DNA of 64,000 bases from Yersinia bercovieri ATCC 43970 (GCF_013282745.1 NZ_CP054044.1:1-64000), one strand, 5' to 3'; shown: positions 48,211 to 59,610, counted from the first letter of the stretch. Program-made: numbers and translations. Notes: a model not told the origin generated them from the letters alone.

Positions 48211-48942
48211 GTGCGCAATCTGACTGCGAGTGACCCGACCATGAGTAACACCAGTGATCTTCGCCACAAGCTGCAAAATGGCTTAATCGCATCTTGCCAG
48301 CCACTCCCCGGCAGCGCCATGGATAGACCTGAAATTGTGGCGGCAATGGCTTGTGCGGCTCTCGCTGGAGGTGCCGTTGGCCTGCGGATTGAAGGTATCG
48401 ACAATATTCTGGCGGTGCGCCGGGTTACAGATGCGCCAATTATCGGCATTATTAAGCGCGACCTGCCGGATTGCGAGGTGAGAATTACTCCGTGGCTGGA
48501 AGATGTCGATGGCCTGAGTGCCGCCGGTGCCGATATTATCGCGTTTGATGTCACCTGCCGCGCTCGTCCGGTCTCGGTTGAAGAGCTGTACCAACGAGTG
48601 CAGGCGACCGGCCGCCTGGCGATGGCGGATGCTTCCAATCTTGACGATGGCTTGCTGGCCCATCGATTAGGTATCGATTTTATCGGCACCACTCTATCCG
48701 GCTATACCCAAAAAATCGTGCCTACCGAACCGGATCTGACGCTGGTTAATCAGTTGGCCAAAGCGGGTTGTCGGGTGATTGCGGAGGGCCGCTATAACTC
48801 GCCAGCTCTGGCAGCCGCCGCGATTTCAGCGGGTGCTTATGCCGTGACTGTCGGCTCGGCCATTACCCGAATCGAACATATTTGCGGTTGGTTTTGCGAA
48901 GCAATCAAGCAGCATCAAGCCGCAAAACTGACTGAATACTAA
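48211..48942 (+). CDS. nanE: N-acetylmannosamine-6-phosphate 2-epimerase
   Basis: 243 residues, TIM-barrel epimerase converting ManNAc-6-P to GlcNAc-6-P. Family features: [49 protein letters not shown] and [36 protein letters not shown] choose GTG 48211, because ATCGGAGC lies nine bases upstream, over ATG 48241, which has no ribosome site. Confidence 0.92.
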   Translation: MRNLTASDPTMSNTSDLRHKLQNGLIASCQPLPGSAMDRPEIVAAMACAALAGGAVGLRIEGIDNILAVRRVTDAPIIGIIKRDLPDCEVRITPWLEDVDGLSAAGADIIAFDVTCRARPVSVEELYQRVQATGRLAMADASNLDDGLLAHRLGIDFIGTTLSGYTQKIVPTEPDLTLVNQLAKAGCRVIAEGRYNSPALAAAAISAGAYAVTVGSAITRIEHICGWFCEAIKQHQAAKLTEY

Positions 48943-48994
48943 TGGCTATTAGCCCATCCGGGCTACCCACTCTCTCTGATTTATAAGGATGCGT

Positions 48995-49888
48995 ATGAAA
49001 AAGTTAACCGGCCTGATAGCAGCTCCGCACACCCCCTTTGATGAGCAGGGTGAGGTCAACTATCCTGTTATTGACCAAATTGCCGAGCATCTGGTCAATG
49101 ATGGCGTGAAAGGGGTCTATGTTTGCGGCACCACTGGCGAGGGCATTCACTGCTCAGTTGAAGAGCGCAAGAACATTGCTGAGCGCTGGGTCAAGGCGGC
49201 ACAAGGCAAACTGAGCATCACCCTGCACACCGGCGCGCTCAGCATCAAAGATGCCGTCGACCTCTCTCGCCATGCAGAAACACTGGATATCTTCGCGACC
49301 TCCGCCATCGGCCCCTGCTTCTTTAAGCCCGGCAATCTTGATGATCTGATAGCCTACTGTCAGGCCATCGCGGCCGCAGCACCCTCGAAAGGCTTCTACT
49401 ATTATCACTCTGGGATGTCTGGGGTGAATTTGGATATGGAGCAGTTCCTGATCAAAGCTGAATCCAAGATCCCTAACCTTTCAGGCATCAAATTCAATAA
49501 TGCGGATCTCTATGAGTTCCAGCGCTGCCTGCGAGTGAGTGGCGGTAAATTTGATATTCCATTTGGCGTAGATGAACATCTGCCGGGGGGTTTGGCCGTG
49601 GGCGCTATCGGCGCAGTCGGCAGCACCTATAACTATGCAGCCCCACTGTTCCACAAAATCATTGCTGACTTCAATGCGGGCAATCAAGTGGCGGTACAGC
49701 GCAGCATGGATCAGGTTATTGCGCTTATTCGTGTGCTGGTTGAATTTGGCGGTGTTGCCGCCGGCAAAGCGGCGATGCAGTTACACGGTATTGATGCCGG
49801 TAATCCACGTCTGCCACTGCGAGCACTGACCAAAGAGCAGAAGCAAACAGTGGTGAACAGAATGCGTGACGCAATATATTCTGCTTAA
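48995..49888 (+). CDS. nanA: N-acetylneuraminate lyase
   Basis: 297-residue aldolase cleaving sialic acid to ManNAc and pyruvate. The carboxylate-binding GTTGE is at 45-49, Tyr in FYYYHSG near 136 and the Schiff-base lysine K166 in SGIKFNN. The sequence (TGLIAAPHTPFDEQGEVNYPVIDQIAEHLVNDGVKGVYVCGTTGEG) is closer in pattern to the animal/Vibrio-type lyases than to E. coli NanA. ATG 48995 follows AAGGA at good spacing; ATG 48989 overlaps that site. Co-transcribed with nanE. Confidence 0.92.
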   Translation: MKKLTGLIAAPHTPFDEQGEVNYPVIDQIAEHLVNDGVKGVYVCGTTGEGIHCSVEERKNIAERWVKAAQGKLSITLHTGALSIKDAVDLSRHAETLDIFATSAIGPCFFKPGNLDDLIAYCQAIAAAAPSKGFYYYHSGMSGVNLDMEQFLIKAESKIPNLSGIKFNNADLYEFQRCLRVSGGKFDIPFGVDEHLPGGLAVGAIGAVGSTYNYAAPLFHKIIADFNAGNQVAVQRSMDQVIALIRVLVEFGGVAAGKAAMQLHGIDAGNPRLPLRALTKEQKQTVVNRMRDAIYSA

Positions 49889-49927
49889 TTGAATGATGGC
49901 AGTAATAGCAAACAAAGTCGCCTGAGC

Positions 49928-50029
49928 GGAGAGAACAGGCAGATCGTAAAGACGCCGTAAAATCATCCCTGATGGCTCGAGCCGCGCCCTCCCTGGCGCG
50001 GACGCTTTACTCTTCTACCCGTCCTCTCC
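49928..50029. repeat. Palindromic intergenic repeat element downstream of nanA
   Basis: About 102 bases of nested inverted repeats: GGAGAG (49928-49933) with CTCTCC (50024-50029), CGTAAAG with CTTTAC, and CCGCGCC (49982-49988) with GGCGCGG (49995-50001). Not coding. This layout is typical of mobile intergenic palindromes in enterobacteria. Confidence 0.55.
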
Positions 50030-50065
50030 ATTCCAGATCGCGTCATCGGGGTTTGTATCAGTCTG

Positions 50066-50088
50066 AGGCCGGATATCCGGCCTTTATT
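50066..50088 (+). terminator. nanEA terminator
   Basis: A perfect 16-base palindrome GGCCGGATATCCGGCC (50067-50082), followed by TTTATT. It lies between convergent nanA and yfeX. Confidence 0.7.
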
Positions 50089-50105
50089 ATGACCAAGACC
50101 AAGAG

Positions 50106-51011
50106 TTAGAGGGAGAGCAATTTAGTCAGTGACGGCGCGAAATAGTAGCTGCCAGTCACCGGTTTGCTAAAACCAAGTAGCAGATCATGCTTGCCATCTA
50201 TTGAACCAAACATGCTTAATAATTGCTGCTCGATATTGTGCAAGCGCGCGCAATAAGCAATAAAATATAAGCCATGTTTGCCACTGGCTTGGCCATAAGG
50301 CAGGCTTTGGCGCAAAATTTTCAGCCCCTTACCATGCTCTTTCAGATCAACCCGACTGACGTGGGAAGTGTCTGGGCGTTGATCCGAAGGCAACTCCTGA
50401 CTGTCATGCTTGGTGCGCCCAACAATTTGTTCTTGTTTATGCTCAGGAATACGCTGCCATTTTTTCAGGTCGTGCTCATAACGCTGAACCAGAACATAAC
50501 TGCCGCCCGCATCCTCTTCACCATCAGCAATCACCGCCACCTCTGGCCGGCTATCGCCCTGCGGGTTTTCAGTGCCATCAATAAAGCCGGTAAAATCACG
50601 CTCTTCAACCCAGCGGAAACCGTGGGTCTCCTCTTCAACTGCAATAGCATCACCAAAGGCCGCAACAGCCGCTTGCGCTAAGGTAAAGTTGATATCCTGA
50701 CGCAGTGATTGGATATGAATCAATAGATCGCGCTGAGTCGCAGGGGCAACCATTGGCGCTTTACCCAGTGGGACAAAAGGCTTTAACTCTTTCGCGCCCT
50801 GCCCATTGGATAGATCATGCCAAATGTCAGAACCGAAAGCGATAACGGCACCTAGATGTTCATGAGGAAATTGTTGCTGCAACTCTTGTAATGAATGGCA
50901 GAATTTTTTGCAGCCCTGACGAATGGCATCAAATTCGCCCTGCACTCTTGCTTCCATAAATATGGCAAAACGGCAATGCTCCAGCAAAATGCCACTCTGT
51001 ACTTGAGTCAT
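50106..51011 (-). CDS. yfeX: Dye-decolorising peroxidase YfeX
   Basis: 301-residue haem peroxidase of the cytosolic YfeX group. The DyP motif GFIDGTENP lies in the middle, and the proximal haem His is in [12 protein letters not shown]. There is no Tat signal, unlike EfeB. Reported E. coli activities include porphyrinogen oxidation and a disputed haem deferrochelation. Separated from yfeY by a terminator. Confidence 0.92.
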   Translation of the reverse strand: MTQVQSGILLEHCRFAIFMEARVQGEFDAIRQGCKKFCHSLQELQQQFPHEHLGAVIAFGSDIWHDLSNGQGAKELKPFVPLGKAPMVAPATQRDLLIHIQSLRQDINFTLAQAAVAAFGDAIAVEEETHGFRWVEERDFTGFIDGTENPQGDSRPEVAVIADGEEDAGGSYVLVQRYEHDLKKWQRIPEHKQEQIVGRTKHDSQELPSDQRPDTSHVSRVDLKEHGKGLKILRQSLPYGQASGKHGLYFIAYCARLHNIEQQLLSMFGSIDGKHDLLLGFSKPVTGSYYFAPSLTKLLSL

Positions 51012-51123
51012 CTTTTTTCCTTACTAAAATCCATATTGATAATGCTGAATATCATAGCTGAAACGATTTAAATAACCTTGCGTCAACGCAAAATAAAATA
51101 GAGAAGGGAGATGAGAATATTAT

Positions 51124-51149
51124 TAAGGCGCGAGAAATATGCCGCGCCT
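51124..51149 (-). terminator. yfeY terminator
   Basis: AAGGCGCG (51124-51131) and CGCGCCTT (51142-51149), an 8-bp stem. On the minus strand it is followed by AATAAT. Confidence 0.6.
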
Positions 51150-51169
51150 TAATAGCATGACAATAAAAA

Positions 51170-51781
51170 CTATTGGCTACTATTTCGCCATATAATCTTA
51201 CTCACCTTCCAGCTTTTTAGCGTGTCATCAGAGGGCATCAAGCCTTCAGGGCCATGCCAGTCACCGTCAAATAAGTAGCTGACATGCTTGCTATCCGGTG
51301 CGACGCACTCTATTTGCGCGGCGTCATCACCATGCCCCTGGCGGCAAACACCAAAGGCTTTTTTATATAAATCACCAAATGGAGTACCAATTTTGACACC
51401 CCATTGGCTAGGAATATTTTTATCCATTACATCGATACGCTCTACCGTACCTTTTGGCTGACCGGATATCACTAGCTTAATTTGCTCCTCTTGCATCGCC
51501 TGATAGAAAGAGACTAATTTGCCATCATTGGTTGCCATTCCACTGCGTAACCGATAATCACCTTTCAGCCCCTCTTTAATCTCATTTTCGGCCAGCGGCG
51601 TGCTGGCAGTAATCCCGCCGACCCCCTGATCAGTCACCTGCAAGCTGCTACTGCCGCTAAACCAATTGAGCGGAGAGAGGCTTGACCAGGAGAGACCGGA
51701 CATACTTGAACACCCGGCCAGCAACAAAGGGGCACCCAGTAATAACAACCGCACCCCAGACAACCGTGGGCGAATATTCAT
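51170..51781 (-). CDS. yfeY: RpoE-regulated outer membrane lipoprotein YfeY
   Basis: 203 residues. The signal peptide ends with a lipobox LLAGC, Cys24. The mature part contains YRLRSGMATNDGKLVSFYQAMQEEQIKLVISGQPKGTVERIDVMD. E. coli YfeY is a sigma-E regulon lipoprotein of unknown role next to yfeX. AAGGAGC precedes the start. I did not find a clear sigma-E promoter upstream. Confidence 0.85.
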   Translation of the reverse strand: MNIRPRLSGVRLLLLGAPLLLAGCSSMSGLSWSSLSPLNWFSGSSSLQVTDQGVGGITASTPLAENEIKEGLKGDYRLRSGMATNDGKLVSFYQAMQEEQIKLVISGQPKGTVERIDVMDKNIPSQWGVKIGTPFGDLYKKAFGVCRQGHGDDAAQIECVAPDSKHVSYLFDGDWHGPEGLMPSDDTLKSWKVSKIIWRNSSQ

Positions 51782-52144
51782 CTAAAGCTCCTTAAAAAAA
51801 CCACTGCATCCAGTAAGCTTCTCTGCAAAGAGTGCGGCGCAGAGACAGAGTTATGGGCAGTTGAAAAATGATAACCAGTGGTTGGAGTCTTCAGCGCAGA
51901 AAAAGTGCCATTGCCACGCAGGCATTGATCGCTATCACTGGTCAGCGGCGCATCTAATTTACTGCGCTACCCAGATGAAAGCCACTGGCGGTGGTTGATA
52001 AAACCCACATCGGCCCTATTTAATTGCCGGGTATTGAAACTTCTGCATGTTTTAACTTAAATTTGGTCTACTCTTGAGTACCTGAGAGGCTTTTATCGCC
52101 TCCCGTTTTAGACGTAATTATTCATTCATTGAAGGAGCAATATA
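51782..52144. other. 363-base gap between divergent yfeY and the ygiW-like gene
   Basis: Must hold both promoters. GAGGC-TTTTATC-GCCTC near 52086-52103 is a small hairpin in the ygiW leader. No gene, RNA or repeat is recognised. Confidence 0.5.
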
Positions 52145-52558
52145 ATGAAAAAATTAACCTTAGCTGCAACGCTCATGATGTTATGCGGTGCGCCACTATT
52201 AGCCCACAGCGCGACCGACACCACGAAAGGCGGCTTTGATGGCCCGGCAACCACACAGACTCAACCGGCAACTCAGGGCGGATTTACCGGCCCTAGCGCC
52301 ACGAACACCACTGTGGATAAAGTCAAAAGTATGCGGGATGACGCCCGTGTGACCCTGCAAGGGAATATTATCGAGCGGCTGGGCCACGACACTTATACTT
52401 TCCGCGACGCCACTGGCACCATCACGGTTGATATTGATGACAAACGCTGGAAAGGCCAAACCATCACGCCGCAAGATAAAGTACAAATCGAAGGGAAAGT
52501 GGATAAAGACTGGAACTCAGTAGAAGTGGATGTGAAGAATATTAGTAAGATTCAATAA
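52145..52558 (+). CDS. ygiW: Periplasmic OB-fold stress protein, YgiW/VisP-like
   Basis: 137 residues: signal peptide about 1-22 (MKKLTLAATLMMLCGAPLLAHSA), a linker with repeated GGFxGP (GGFDGP, GGFTGP), then the BOF domain (ARVTLQGNIIERLGHDTYTFRDATGTITVDIDDKRWKGQTITPQDKVQIEGKVDKDWNSVEVDVK). VisP in Salmonella binds peptidoglycan and aids stress resistance; here only the family is shown. Downstream 52589-52622 is a 10-bp-stem hairpin. Confidence 0.88.
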   Translation: MKKLTLAATLMMLCGAPLLAHSATDTTKGGFDGPATTQTQPATQGGFTGPSATNTTVDKVKSMRDDARVTLQGNIIERLGHDTYTFRDATGTITVDIDDKRWKGQTITPQDKVQIEGKVDKDWNSVEVDVKNISKIQ

Positions 52559-52588
52559 TTATCAAGATTCAATCATTCATTTTTAACC

Positions 52589-52622
52589 TCGGGTACTGTA
52601 TCTCAGTGAGTTCAGTACCCGA
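52589..52622 (+). terminator. Hairpin after the ygiW-like gene
   Basis: TCGGGTACTG (52589-52598) and CAGTACCCGA (52613-52622), a perfect 10-bp stem with a 14-base loop. No strong T run follows. Confidence 0.5.
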
Positions 52623-52838
52623 TAATACCCCTAACACCTATGCTCTCCTCAACGAATCATCATCAAAGAAAAATATAAAATTCAAATATATTTAATATAT
52701 TTACTGTGAAGAAATGTTTATTATTTGTTTATTTAAAGCCAATTAAAATAACACTATGATTAAATTTATCAGGCATACCAAGATAAATCGCCTGAGATAA
52801 TAATTTATACAAATAAAAAATAAATAAGGAAAAACGCA

Positions 52839-53840
52839 ATGATAAATAACGACCACTATTCAATAAACACCAAATCAGAAACAATAGAATTAGAGGGCAA
52901 GTTAGAAAATAATAAATTTGAGGTAGATTTAAGGCAAAGAAATTATATTATTAGTAATGCTGACGGCACTGCCACCTTAACTTTCAAGAACAGCAAAAAA
53001 GAGAATTTAGTATACATCCCCGGAGAGAATTGTAGCTATCTACTAGATAAAGAATCTGGCCATAAAGTGACGTTTTCTAACGCTGGTTATGCTGGATATA
53101 ACCAAGCATTAGCCAATTTACAGGAAGCTGCCGATGAGATAGAACACGCACTTTTCAATAATTATGACCTAACCATAGATGGAGATGGAGATATATATAG
53201 AGATGCCATAACAGCAAACAAACATTATAATAAGGTAATTAACGACTCTAATTTTACTCATCAAATACTTTACCAAAATTATAACGAGGGAGATATCCCC
53301 ACCGAATTAATTTTACATAAAATCAATAATGTCATTGAGGTAGTGGATATTAAAATTAGAATCTTGATTTCCAAGCAGAACGAAAAAATAGATAATCTTA
53401 ATGCAATGAAAGATGAAATCACTAATTACAACAAGCTGTTACATGATATTAATAATAATATTGACAGCAAAAAAATAGATCGCCTTAATGCGGAAAAAAA
53501 GGCATTTTCTAATTATAAAAATCTGCTTCATGATTTGAATAATCATATAGTTGATAATCAAATGACTGGTATTAAAGAGATGATTATTGAAAATGTGACA
53601 TATGACTCAAAAAAATTCATCACCTCTAATAAAACCAACTCCCTCCAGGTTAATTCTCTTGATGATTATTTTGACTATACAAATAACGAGTCGGAATGTA
53701 TTAACCCAGAAGGGTATCCATACGATGTAATGACTGAATGTATGTCTGAATTCAGCGATAAGACGCAGAGCTCGGAAGTACTGTATGTGATTACACCCTT
53801 TGATAATTTCAATCTTCCAACCATAGCTACGACCCATTAA
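52839..53840 (+). CDS. AT-rich orphan gene with internal repeat, unknown
   Basis: 333 residues, far more AT-rich than its neighbours, rich in Asn/Lys/Ile/Asp. No signal peptide or membrane helix. An acidic stretch DGDGD occurs near 114-118. Two 29-residue repeats (184-212 and 213-241) share 15 identical positions, with the pattern N-Y-x-x-L-L-H-D-x-N-N and helical character. The C-terminal region has two Cys. AAGGA precedes the ATG and a 10-bp-stem terminator follows. It looks horizontally acquired; a secreted effector or surface protein is only a guess. Confidence 0.75.
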   Translation: MINNDHYSINTKSETIELEGKLENNKFEVDLRQRNYIISNADGTATLTFKNSKKENLVYIPGENCSYLLDKESGHKVTFSNAGYAGYNQALANLQEAADEIEHALFNNYDLTIDGDGDIYRDAITANKHYNKVINDSNFTHQILYQNYNEGDIPTELILHKINNVIEVVDIKIRILISKQNEKIDNLNAMKDEITNYNKLLHDINNNIDSKKIDRLNAEKKAFSNYKNLLHDLNNHIVDNQMTGIKEMIIENVTYDSKKFITSNKTNSLQVNSLDDYFDYTNNESECINPEGYPYDVMTECMSEFSDKTQSSEVLYVITPFDNFNLPTIATTH

Positions 53841-53860
53841 TAATAAAAAATTCAATACCC

Positions 53861-53892
53861 ACTTTCCCTCATCTGCTGAGGGAAAGTTTATT
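53861..53892 (+). terminator. Terminator between the orphan gene and ypeA
   Basis: ACTTTCCCTC (53861-53870) and GAGGGAAAGT (53878-53887), a perfect 10-bp stem, followed by TTATT. Lies between convergent genes. Confidence 0.78.
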
Positions 53893-53912
53893 CTGATTAC
53901 GCCAACTACCCC

Positions 53913-54338
53913 TCAATACTCCTGATCCACAATCAGCCGTTTGCCCAACATAATCGTGTCTTGGGTTTCGTAATCGAGTTTTTCATACATGCCAATTACC
54001 GCGTCATTGTCTTCGCGCACCATGATATTGAGCTTTGGGCAGCCGCGAGCAATTAGCTTTTTCTCGAGGCGGCTGATCAGCGCATTGGCAAAGCCACGGC
54101 CACGGAAATCGGGATGAACCCCGAGATAATAGGCCGAGCCACGGTGGCCGTCATAACCGCCCATCACTGAGCCGACAATCGCGCCGCTGACCTCTGCGAC
54201 TAAAAACAGTTCGGGATCATGGTTCAGCTTACGCTCAATATCCATTTCTGGATCGTTCCAGGGCCGCAGTAAGTCGCAATGCTCCCACAACAGAATGACC
54301 TCTTCAAAATCGTTTTGCTGAAATACGCGGATTTCCAT
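53913..54338 (-). CDS. ypeA: GNAT-family acetyltransferase YpeA
   Basis: 141 residues, start at MEIRVFQ (54338), matching the YpeA family length. The acetyl-CoA loop [21 protein letters not shown] is conserved, as is [15 protein letters not shown] near the N terminus. Substrate unknown. ATATCAC/GTGATAT (54390-54414) forms an inverted repeat upstream, in the gap shared with hemF. Confidence 0.9.
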   Translation of the reverse strand: MEIRVFQQNDFEEVILLWEHCDLLRPWNDPEMDIERKLNHDPELFLVAEVSGAIVGSVMGGYDGHRGSAYYLGVHPDFRGRGFANALISRLEKKLIARGCPKLNIMVREDNDAVIGMYEKLDYETQDTIMLGKRLIVDQEY

Positions 54339-54492
54339 GGATATTCGCACCCTTGAGTCAAATGGATATGCTGGTTATGACACAATATTATATCACCCAA
54401 TAATAAAGTGATATTTCCCATCGTGATAGTGCTAATGATATTTGAGCATAATCAGATAAATTTCGTTCGGCTTCCGGCTCAATAAGCACTAA

Positions 54493-55499
<1,007 letters not shown>

Positions 55500-55500
<1 letters not shown>

Positions 55501-55955
55501 TGCAAATTTGGGTTGATGCAGACGCCTGTCCGAATGTGATTAAAGAGGTGCTGTTTCGCGCCGCAGATCGCACCGGCATCATGGTCACACTGGTGGCGAA
55601 TCAGCCACTAAAAACACCACCATCAAAGTTTATCCGCACGTTACAGGTTGCTTCCGGTTTTGATGTCGCCGATAACGAAATCGTGCAGCGGGTTGAGAAA
55701 AATGATCTGGTGATCACCGCCGATATCCCACTAGCGGCAGAGGTGATTGAGAAAGGCGGTATCGCACTCAATCCACGGGGGGAGCGCTACACTCCTGATA
55801 CCATCCGTGAGCGGCTGAATATCCGTGACTTTATGGATACTATGCGCGCCAGCGGCATTCAGACCGGTGGCCCTAACACCCTCAATCAGCGTGACCGCCA
55901 GCAGTTTGCCAATGAGCTGGATAAGTGGCTACAGCAAGCCGGCAAGGCCCGATAA
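55500..55955 (+). CDS. yaiI: UPF0178 protein YaiI
   Basis: 151-residue member of the UPF0178/YqxD family (PIN-like fold). Conserved start [18 protein letters not shown] and [20 protein letters not shown]. Function unproven. It overlaps the hemF stop by one base and has AGGAGAA upstream, so it is co-translated with hemF. Confidence 0.92.
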
Positions 55956-55960
55956 GTCAA

Positions 55961-55978
55961 AACCCGCCGAGGCGGGTT
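55961..55978 (+). terminator. hemF-yaiI terminator
   Basis: AACCCGCC and GGCGGGTT with a very short centre (effective ACCCGC/GCGGGT stem). Follows the yaiI stop by five bases. Confidence 0.6.
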
Positions 55979-55995
55979 CAATACTCAAAGTCATT

Positions 55996-56090
55996 GGCGT
56001 TGCAGCCAGGCAGCAGTTGAGGTAATCCCGATGAGCTGACATCAGTAACTGATTCGGGTGACCGAAAGCCGCTAACAACACTGCAACGCC
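55996..56090. repeat. Inverted-repeat-bounded intergenic element near maeB
   Basis: GGCGTTGCAG (55996-56005) and CTGCAACGCC (56081-56090) bound a 95-base non-coding stretch between convergent yaiI and maeB. A sequence resembling its right end (CTGCAACG, then GAAG motifs) also occurs near 59303, which suggests a repeat family. Confidence 0.5.
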
Positions 56091-56105
56091 CAGGACGAAG
56101 AGTAT

Positions 56106-58385
56106 TTAGAGCGGTTCGGTTTGCGCCTCGACGACTGCCAACGCCACCATATTGACGATTCGCCGCACCGACGCAATCTGCGTCAGAATGTGAACCGGTT
56201 TTGCCACGCCCATCAATACCGGCCCGACAGTCACCCCTTCCGACGAGGTCACGCGCAGCAGGTTATAACTGATACGTGCCGCCTCCATATTTGGCATAAT
56301 CAATATGTTAGCCGCCCCTTTCAGCGGACTATCTGGCATCAGATTATGGCGGATACTCTCCACCAGCGCGGCATCACCGTGCATCTCACCATCAATTTCC
56401 AGCTCAGGGGCCATCTGATTGACCAGCGCTAATGTGCGGCGCATTTTGCGCGCCGCCGGGCAATCTGAAGAGCCGAAACTTGAATGGGATAGCAGCGCAA
56501 CTTTCGGCTCGATGCCGAAACGGCGCACAGTTTCAGCCGCCATTAATGTTATCTCCGCCAACTGCTCTGGTGTCGGATCATCGTTGACATAGGTATCGGC
56601 AATAAAGGTGTTGCCAGTCGGCAGCAACAGCGCATTCATCGCCCCCGCCACATGTGCCCCCTCACGGAAACCAAACACTTTCTCCACCACATCATAATGT
56701 TCATGATAGGTGCCGATGGTGCCGCAAATCATCGCGTCAGCTTCACCTCGGTGCACCATAATGGCACCAATCAGGGTTGGGTTGCCAATCACTGCGCGGC
56801 GGGCCTGCTCCTGCGACACCCCACGGCGTTTCATGATTTGATAATATTCGTGCCAGTACTCGTTAAAGCGCGGGTCAGACTCATTATTGACCACTTCGAA
56901 ATCTTTGCCGATGGCAATTTGCAGGCCCAACTTCTTCAGCCGGGTCTCAATCACCGTTGGGCGACCAATAAGAATCGGGTATGCCAGTCCTTGGGAAATC
57001 AGCTCCTGAGTGGCGTGCAGCACCCGCTCCTCTTCCCCCTCCGCCAGGACGACTCGTTTCATCTCTTTTTTCGCTTGCGAGAAGATAGGCTTCATAAACA
57101 AGTTGGTTTTGTAGACGAATTCGGTCAATTTCTCGATATAAGCATTGAAGTCAGTGATGGGACGAGTGGCCACACCAGAATCCATTGCCGCTTTAGCCAC
57201 TGCGGGCGCAATTTTGACAATCAGACGCGGATCGAATGGTTTCGGGATAATATATTCAGGGCCGAAGGAGAGATCTTGCTCACCATAAGCTGACGCCACC
57301 ACATCACTCTGCTCAGCCAGCGCCAGATCAGCGATGGCGTGTACACAAGCCAGCTTCATCTCTTCATTAATAGTGGTCGCCCCCACATCCAGCGCACCAC
57401 GGAAGATGAATGGGAAGCAGAGTACGTTATTGACCTGATTCGGGTAGTCCGAGCGGCCAGTACAGATAATCGCATCCGGGCGCACCGCTTTAGCCAGTGG
57501 CGGCAAGATCTCAGGCTCTGGGTTCGCCAGCGCCAGAATCAGCGGGCTAGGAGCCATGGTTTTCACCATCTCTTGGCTTAACACGCCCGGGCCGGAACAG
57601 CCGAGGAAGATGTCCGCACCCGGCATGGCGTCGCCCAGTGTGCGCTGACCATGGTCATCAATGGCGTAAGCCGCTTTGGTTTCAGCCATATTGGCTTCGC
57701 GGCCCTTATAAATCACGCCTTTGGAATCACAAACCGTGATGTTGTGATGCTTTAATCCCAGCGCCACCAGCAGATTTAAGCAGGCAATGGATGCCGCGCC
57801 GGCGCCGGACACCACCAGTTTCACATCACTAATATCTTTTTTCACCACCCGCAAGCCATTGAGCACTGCGGCAGTACAGATAATAGCAGTGCCATGCTGA
57901 TCGTCATGGAATACCGGGATCTTCATGCGCTCGCGTAATTTCTGCTCAATATAAAAACATTCCGGCGCTTTAATATCCTCCAGATTGATGCCACCAAAGG
58001 TCGGCTCCAGTGAGGCGATAATATCAATTAATTTGTCCGGGTCGAGTTCATCCACCTCAATATCAAATACATCAATACCCGAGAATTTTTTAAACAGAAC
58101 GCCCTTACCTTCCATTACCGGTTTACCGGCTAATGCGCCGATATTACCCAGCCCAAGAACTGCGGTGCCGTTGGAAATAACCGCGACCAGGTTGCCACGC
58201 GCCGTATATTTGTAGGCTGCCGCAGGATCAGCTGCAATTTCCAAACAGGGGGCCGCAACACCGGGAGAGTAAGCCAGCGCCAAATCCCGTTGGGTTGCTA
58301 GCGGTTTGGTTGGCGACACCTGAATTTTCCCTGGGGTGGGGAATTGGTGAAAATCAAGCGCACTCTGTTTCAATTGTTCGTCCAT
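56106..58385 (-). CDS. maeB: NADP-dependent malic enzyme MaeB
   Basis: 759 residues, identical in length to E. coli MaeB. The N-terminal malic enzyme part ([44 protein letters not shown]) decarboxylates malate to pyruvate. The C-terminal part (about 430-759) is phosphotransacetylase-like and is regulatory in MaeB. Start ATG 58385 (MDEQLKQ) is the conserved one; the frame continues to 58451. Confidence 0.95.
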   Translation of the reverse strand: MDEQLKQSALDFHQFPTPGKIQVSPTKPLATQRDLALAYSPGVAAPCLEIAADPAAAYKYTARGNLVAVISNGTAVLGLGNIGALAGKPVMEGKGVLFKKFSGIDVFDIEVDELDPDKLIDIIASLEPTFGGINLEDIKAPECFYIEQKLRERMKIPVFHDDQHGTAIICTAAVLNGLRVVKKDISDVKLVVSGAGAASIACLNLLVALGLKHHNITVCDSKGVIYKGREANMAETKAAYAIDDHGQRTLGDAMPGADIFLGCSGPGVLSQEMVKTMAPSPLILALANPEPEILPPLAKAVRPDAIICTGRSDYPNQVNNVLCFPFIFRGALDVGATTINEEMKLACVHAIADLALAEQSDVVASAYGEQDLSFGPEYIIPKPFDPRLIVKIAPAVAKAAMDSGVATRPITDFNAYIEKLTEFVYKTNLFMKPIFSQAKKEMKRVVLAEGEEERVLHATQELISQGLAYPILIGRPTVIETRLKKLGLQIAIGKDFEVVNNESDPRFNEYWHEYYQIMKRRGVSQEQARRAVIGNPTLIGAIMVHRGEADAMICGTIGTYHEHYDVVEKVFGFREGAHVAGAMNALLLPTGNTFIADTYVNDDPTPEQLAEITLMAAETVRRFGIEPKVALLSHSSFGSSDCPAARKMRRTLALVNQMAPELEIDGEMHGDAALVESIRHNLMPDSPLKGAANILIMPNMEAARISYNLLRVTSSEGVTVGPVLMGVAKPVHILTQIASVRRIVNMVALAVVEAQTEPL

Positions 58386-58602
58386 TGTAGGTTCCCTTTG
58401 CTTTTTTGTTTTGAGGTAACAGCTGAACCAGTATAGTGAGTGAATCACCACAATCTATGAACCAGGGCATACTCTGCATAACATTTTTGTATCAATCAGG
58501 GAATTTGCTTATCAATCAGAAGGGATTATCAATAATGGCGAAATTAAATGCCGCTCAGGTAGCGGCAGTAAAAGTATCGCGGTGGTACAGGTAGGAATAA
58601 TA

Positions 58603-59178
58603 TTAGTTAAAAAAGCCCTGGATTTGGGCATATTGTAACAGCATGATAGTTTTGCCATCTTTAATCCGACCATCGGCAATCATCGCCAGCGCCTCGCTGA
58701 AGGGCAGTTCAACCACATCAATCACCTCATCTTCTACACCAACATTATCAGTGACTTTCTGATCCGCATGATATTGCGCAGCAAAGAAATAGATAATTTC
58801 AGTCACGCCACCCGGTGACATATAGGCTTCAAACAACTTTTGCACTTTATCAATCTGATAGCCGGTCTCCTCCATGGCTTCACGGCGAATACACTCTTCC
58901 GGTGAGTCATTATCCAATAACCCTGCGCAGGTCTCTAATAACATGCCAGTAGGATTACCATTAACATAGGTGGGCATACGGAATTGGTTTATCAGTACTA
59001 CTGTGCCCTTTTCACGGTTATACAGCAGAATGGTCGCGCCATTACCCCGGTCATAGACTTCGCGAATCTGTTGCACTGTGGTGCCATCATCAGCTTTTAA
59101 ATCAAAGGTATATTTATGTAATTTAAACCAATTTTTGGATAACACTTCACACTGAATATTTTCAATTTTAACTGACAT
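58603..59178 (-). CDS. nudK: Nudix hydrolase NudK (GDP-mannose pyrophosphatase)
   Basis: 191 residues. The Nudix box runs from G86 ([22 protein letters not shown]) with the catalytic REAMEE; the first Glu of the consensus is Ser here, as a tolerated variation. The N-terminal [15 protein letters not shown] is typical of NudK, which hydrolyses GDP-mannose. Single gene with its own upstream region. Confidence 0.9.
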   Translation of the reverse strand: MSVKIENIQCEVLSKNWFKLHKYTFDLKADDGTTVQQIREVYDRGNGATILLYNREKGTVVLINQFRMPTYVNGNPTGMLLETCAGLLDNDSPEECIRREAMEETGYQIDKVQKLFEAYMSPGGVTEIIYFFAAQYHADQKVTDNVGVEDEVIDVVELPFSEALAMIADGRIKDGKTIMLLQYAQIQGFFN

Positions 59179-59322
59179 AACGCCCTTCTTTTATCGCGGC
59201 AAAAACGTGGAAGTTATTCCGGTGACAAATCTGCCGGAAACAGATTTGAATGCTGCGTGTAGCAGCCTTATAACGGGGAGAGCGGTGAACAGGCCACTCC
59301 TGCAACGTCGAAGTCGAAGGAT

Positions 59323-59610
59323 TTAGCGTAATCTATCACTTGCAAGTTGATAAACTTCATTGCGCTCTCTTTTTCCTACGGCAACCACTGCAATAATCAA
59401 AATATCATCGATAACTTCATACACTAATCTAAATCCAGAAGATCGTAATTTAATTTTGTAGCAATTTTTCATGCCGCGCAGTCTTGCGCTTTCAATATGC
59501 GGATTATCGCTGCATTTTTTTAATTTCTTGGCAAACTGCTGCTGTATCGTCTTATCCAGTTTGTGCCACTCCTTTAGCGCTTCTTCTCTGAATTTAACGG
59601 GATAAATCAT
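59323..59610 (-). CDS. stbE: RelE/ParE-superfamily toxin, StbE-like
   Basis: 95 residues. Family pattern: VKFREEALKEWHKLDKTIQQQFAKKLKKC, then RLRGMKNCYKIKLRSSGFRLVYEV and AVGKRERNEVY. RelE-type members cut mRNA on the ribosome. Starts in a 4-base overlap with the antitoxin stop, so the two are translated together. Confidence 0.88.
   Translation of the reverse strand: MIYPVKFREEALKEWHKLDKTIQQQFAKKLKKCSDNPHIESARLRGMKNCYKIKLRSSGFRLVYEVIDDILIIAVVAVGKRERNEVYQLASDRLR

Noticed and set aside
58386..58451. Longer MaeB start at 58451
   Set aside because: The 22 extra residues are not MaeB-like; ATG 58385 gives the exact family length.
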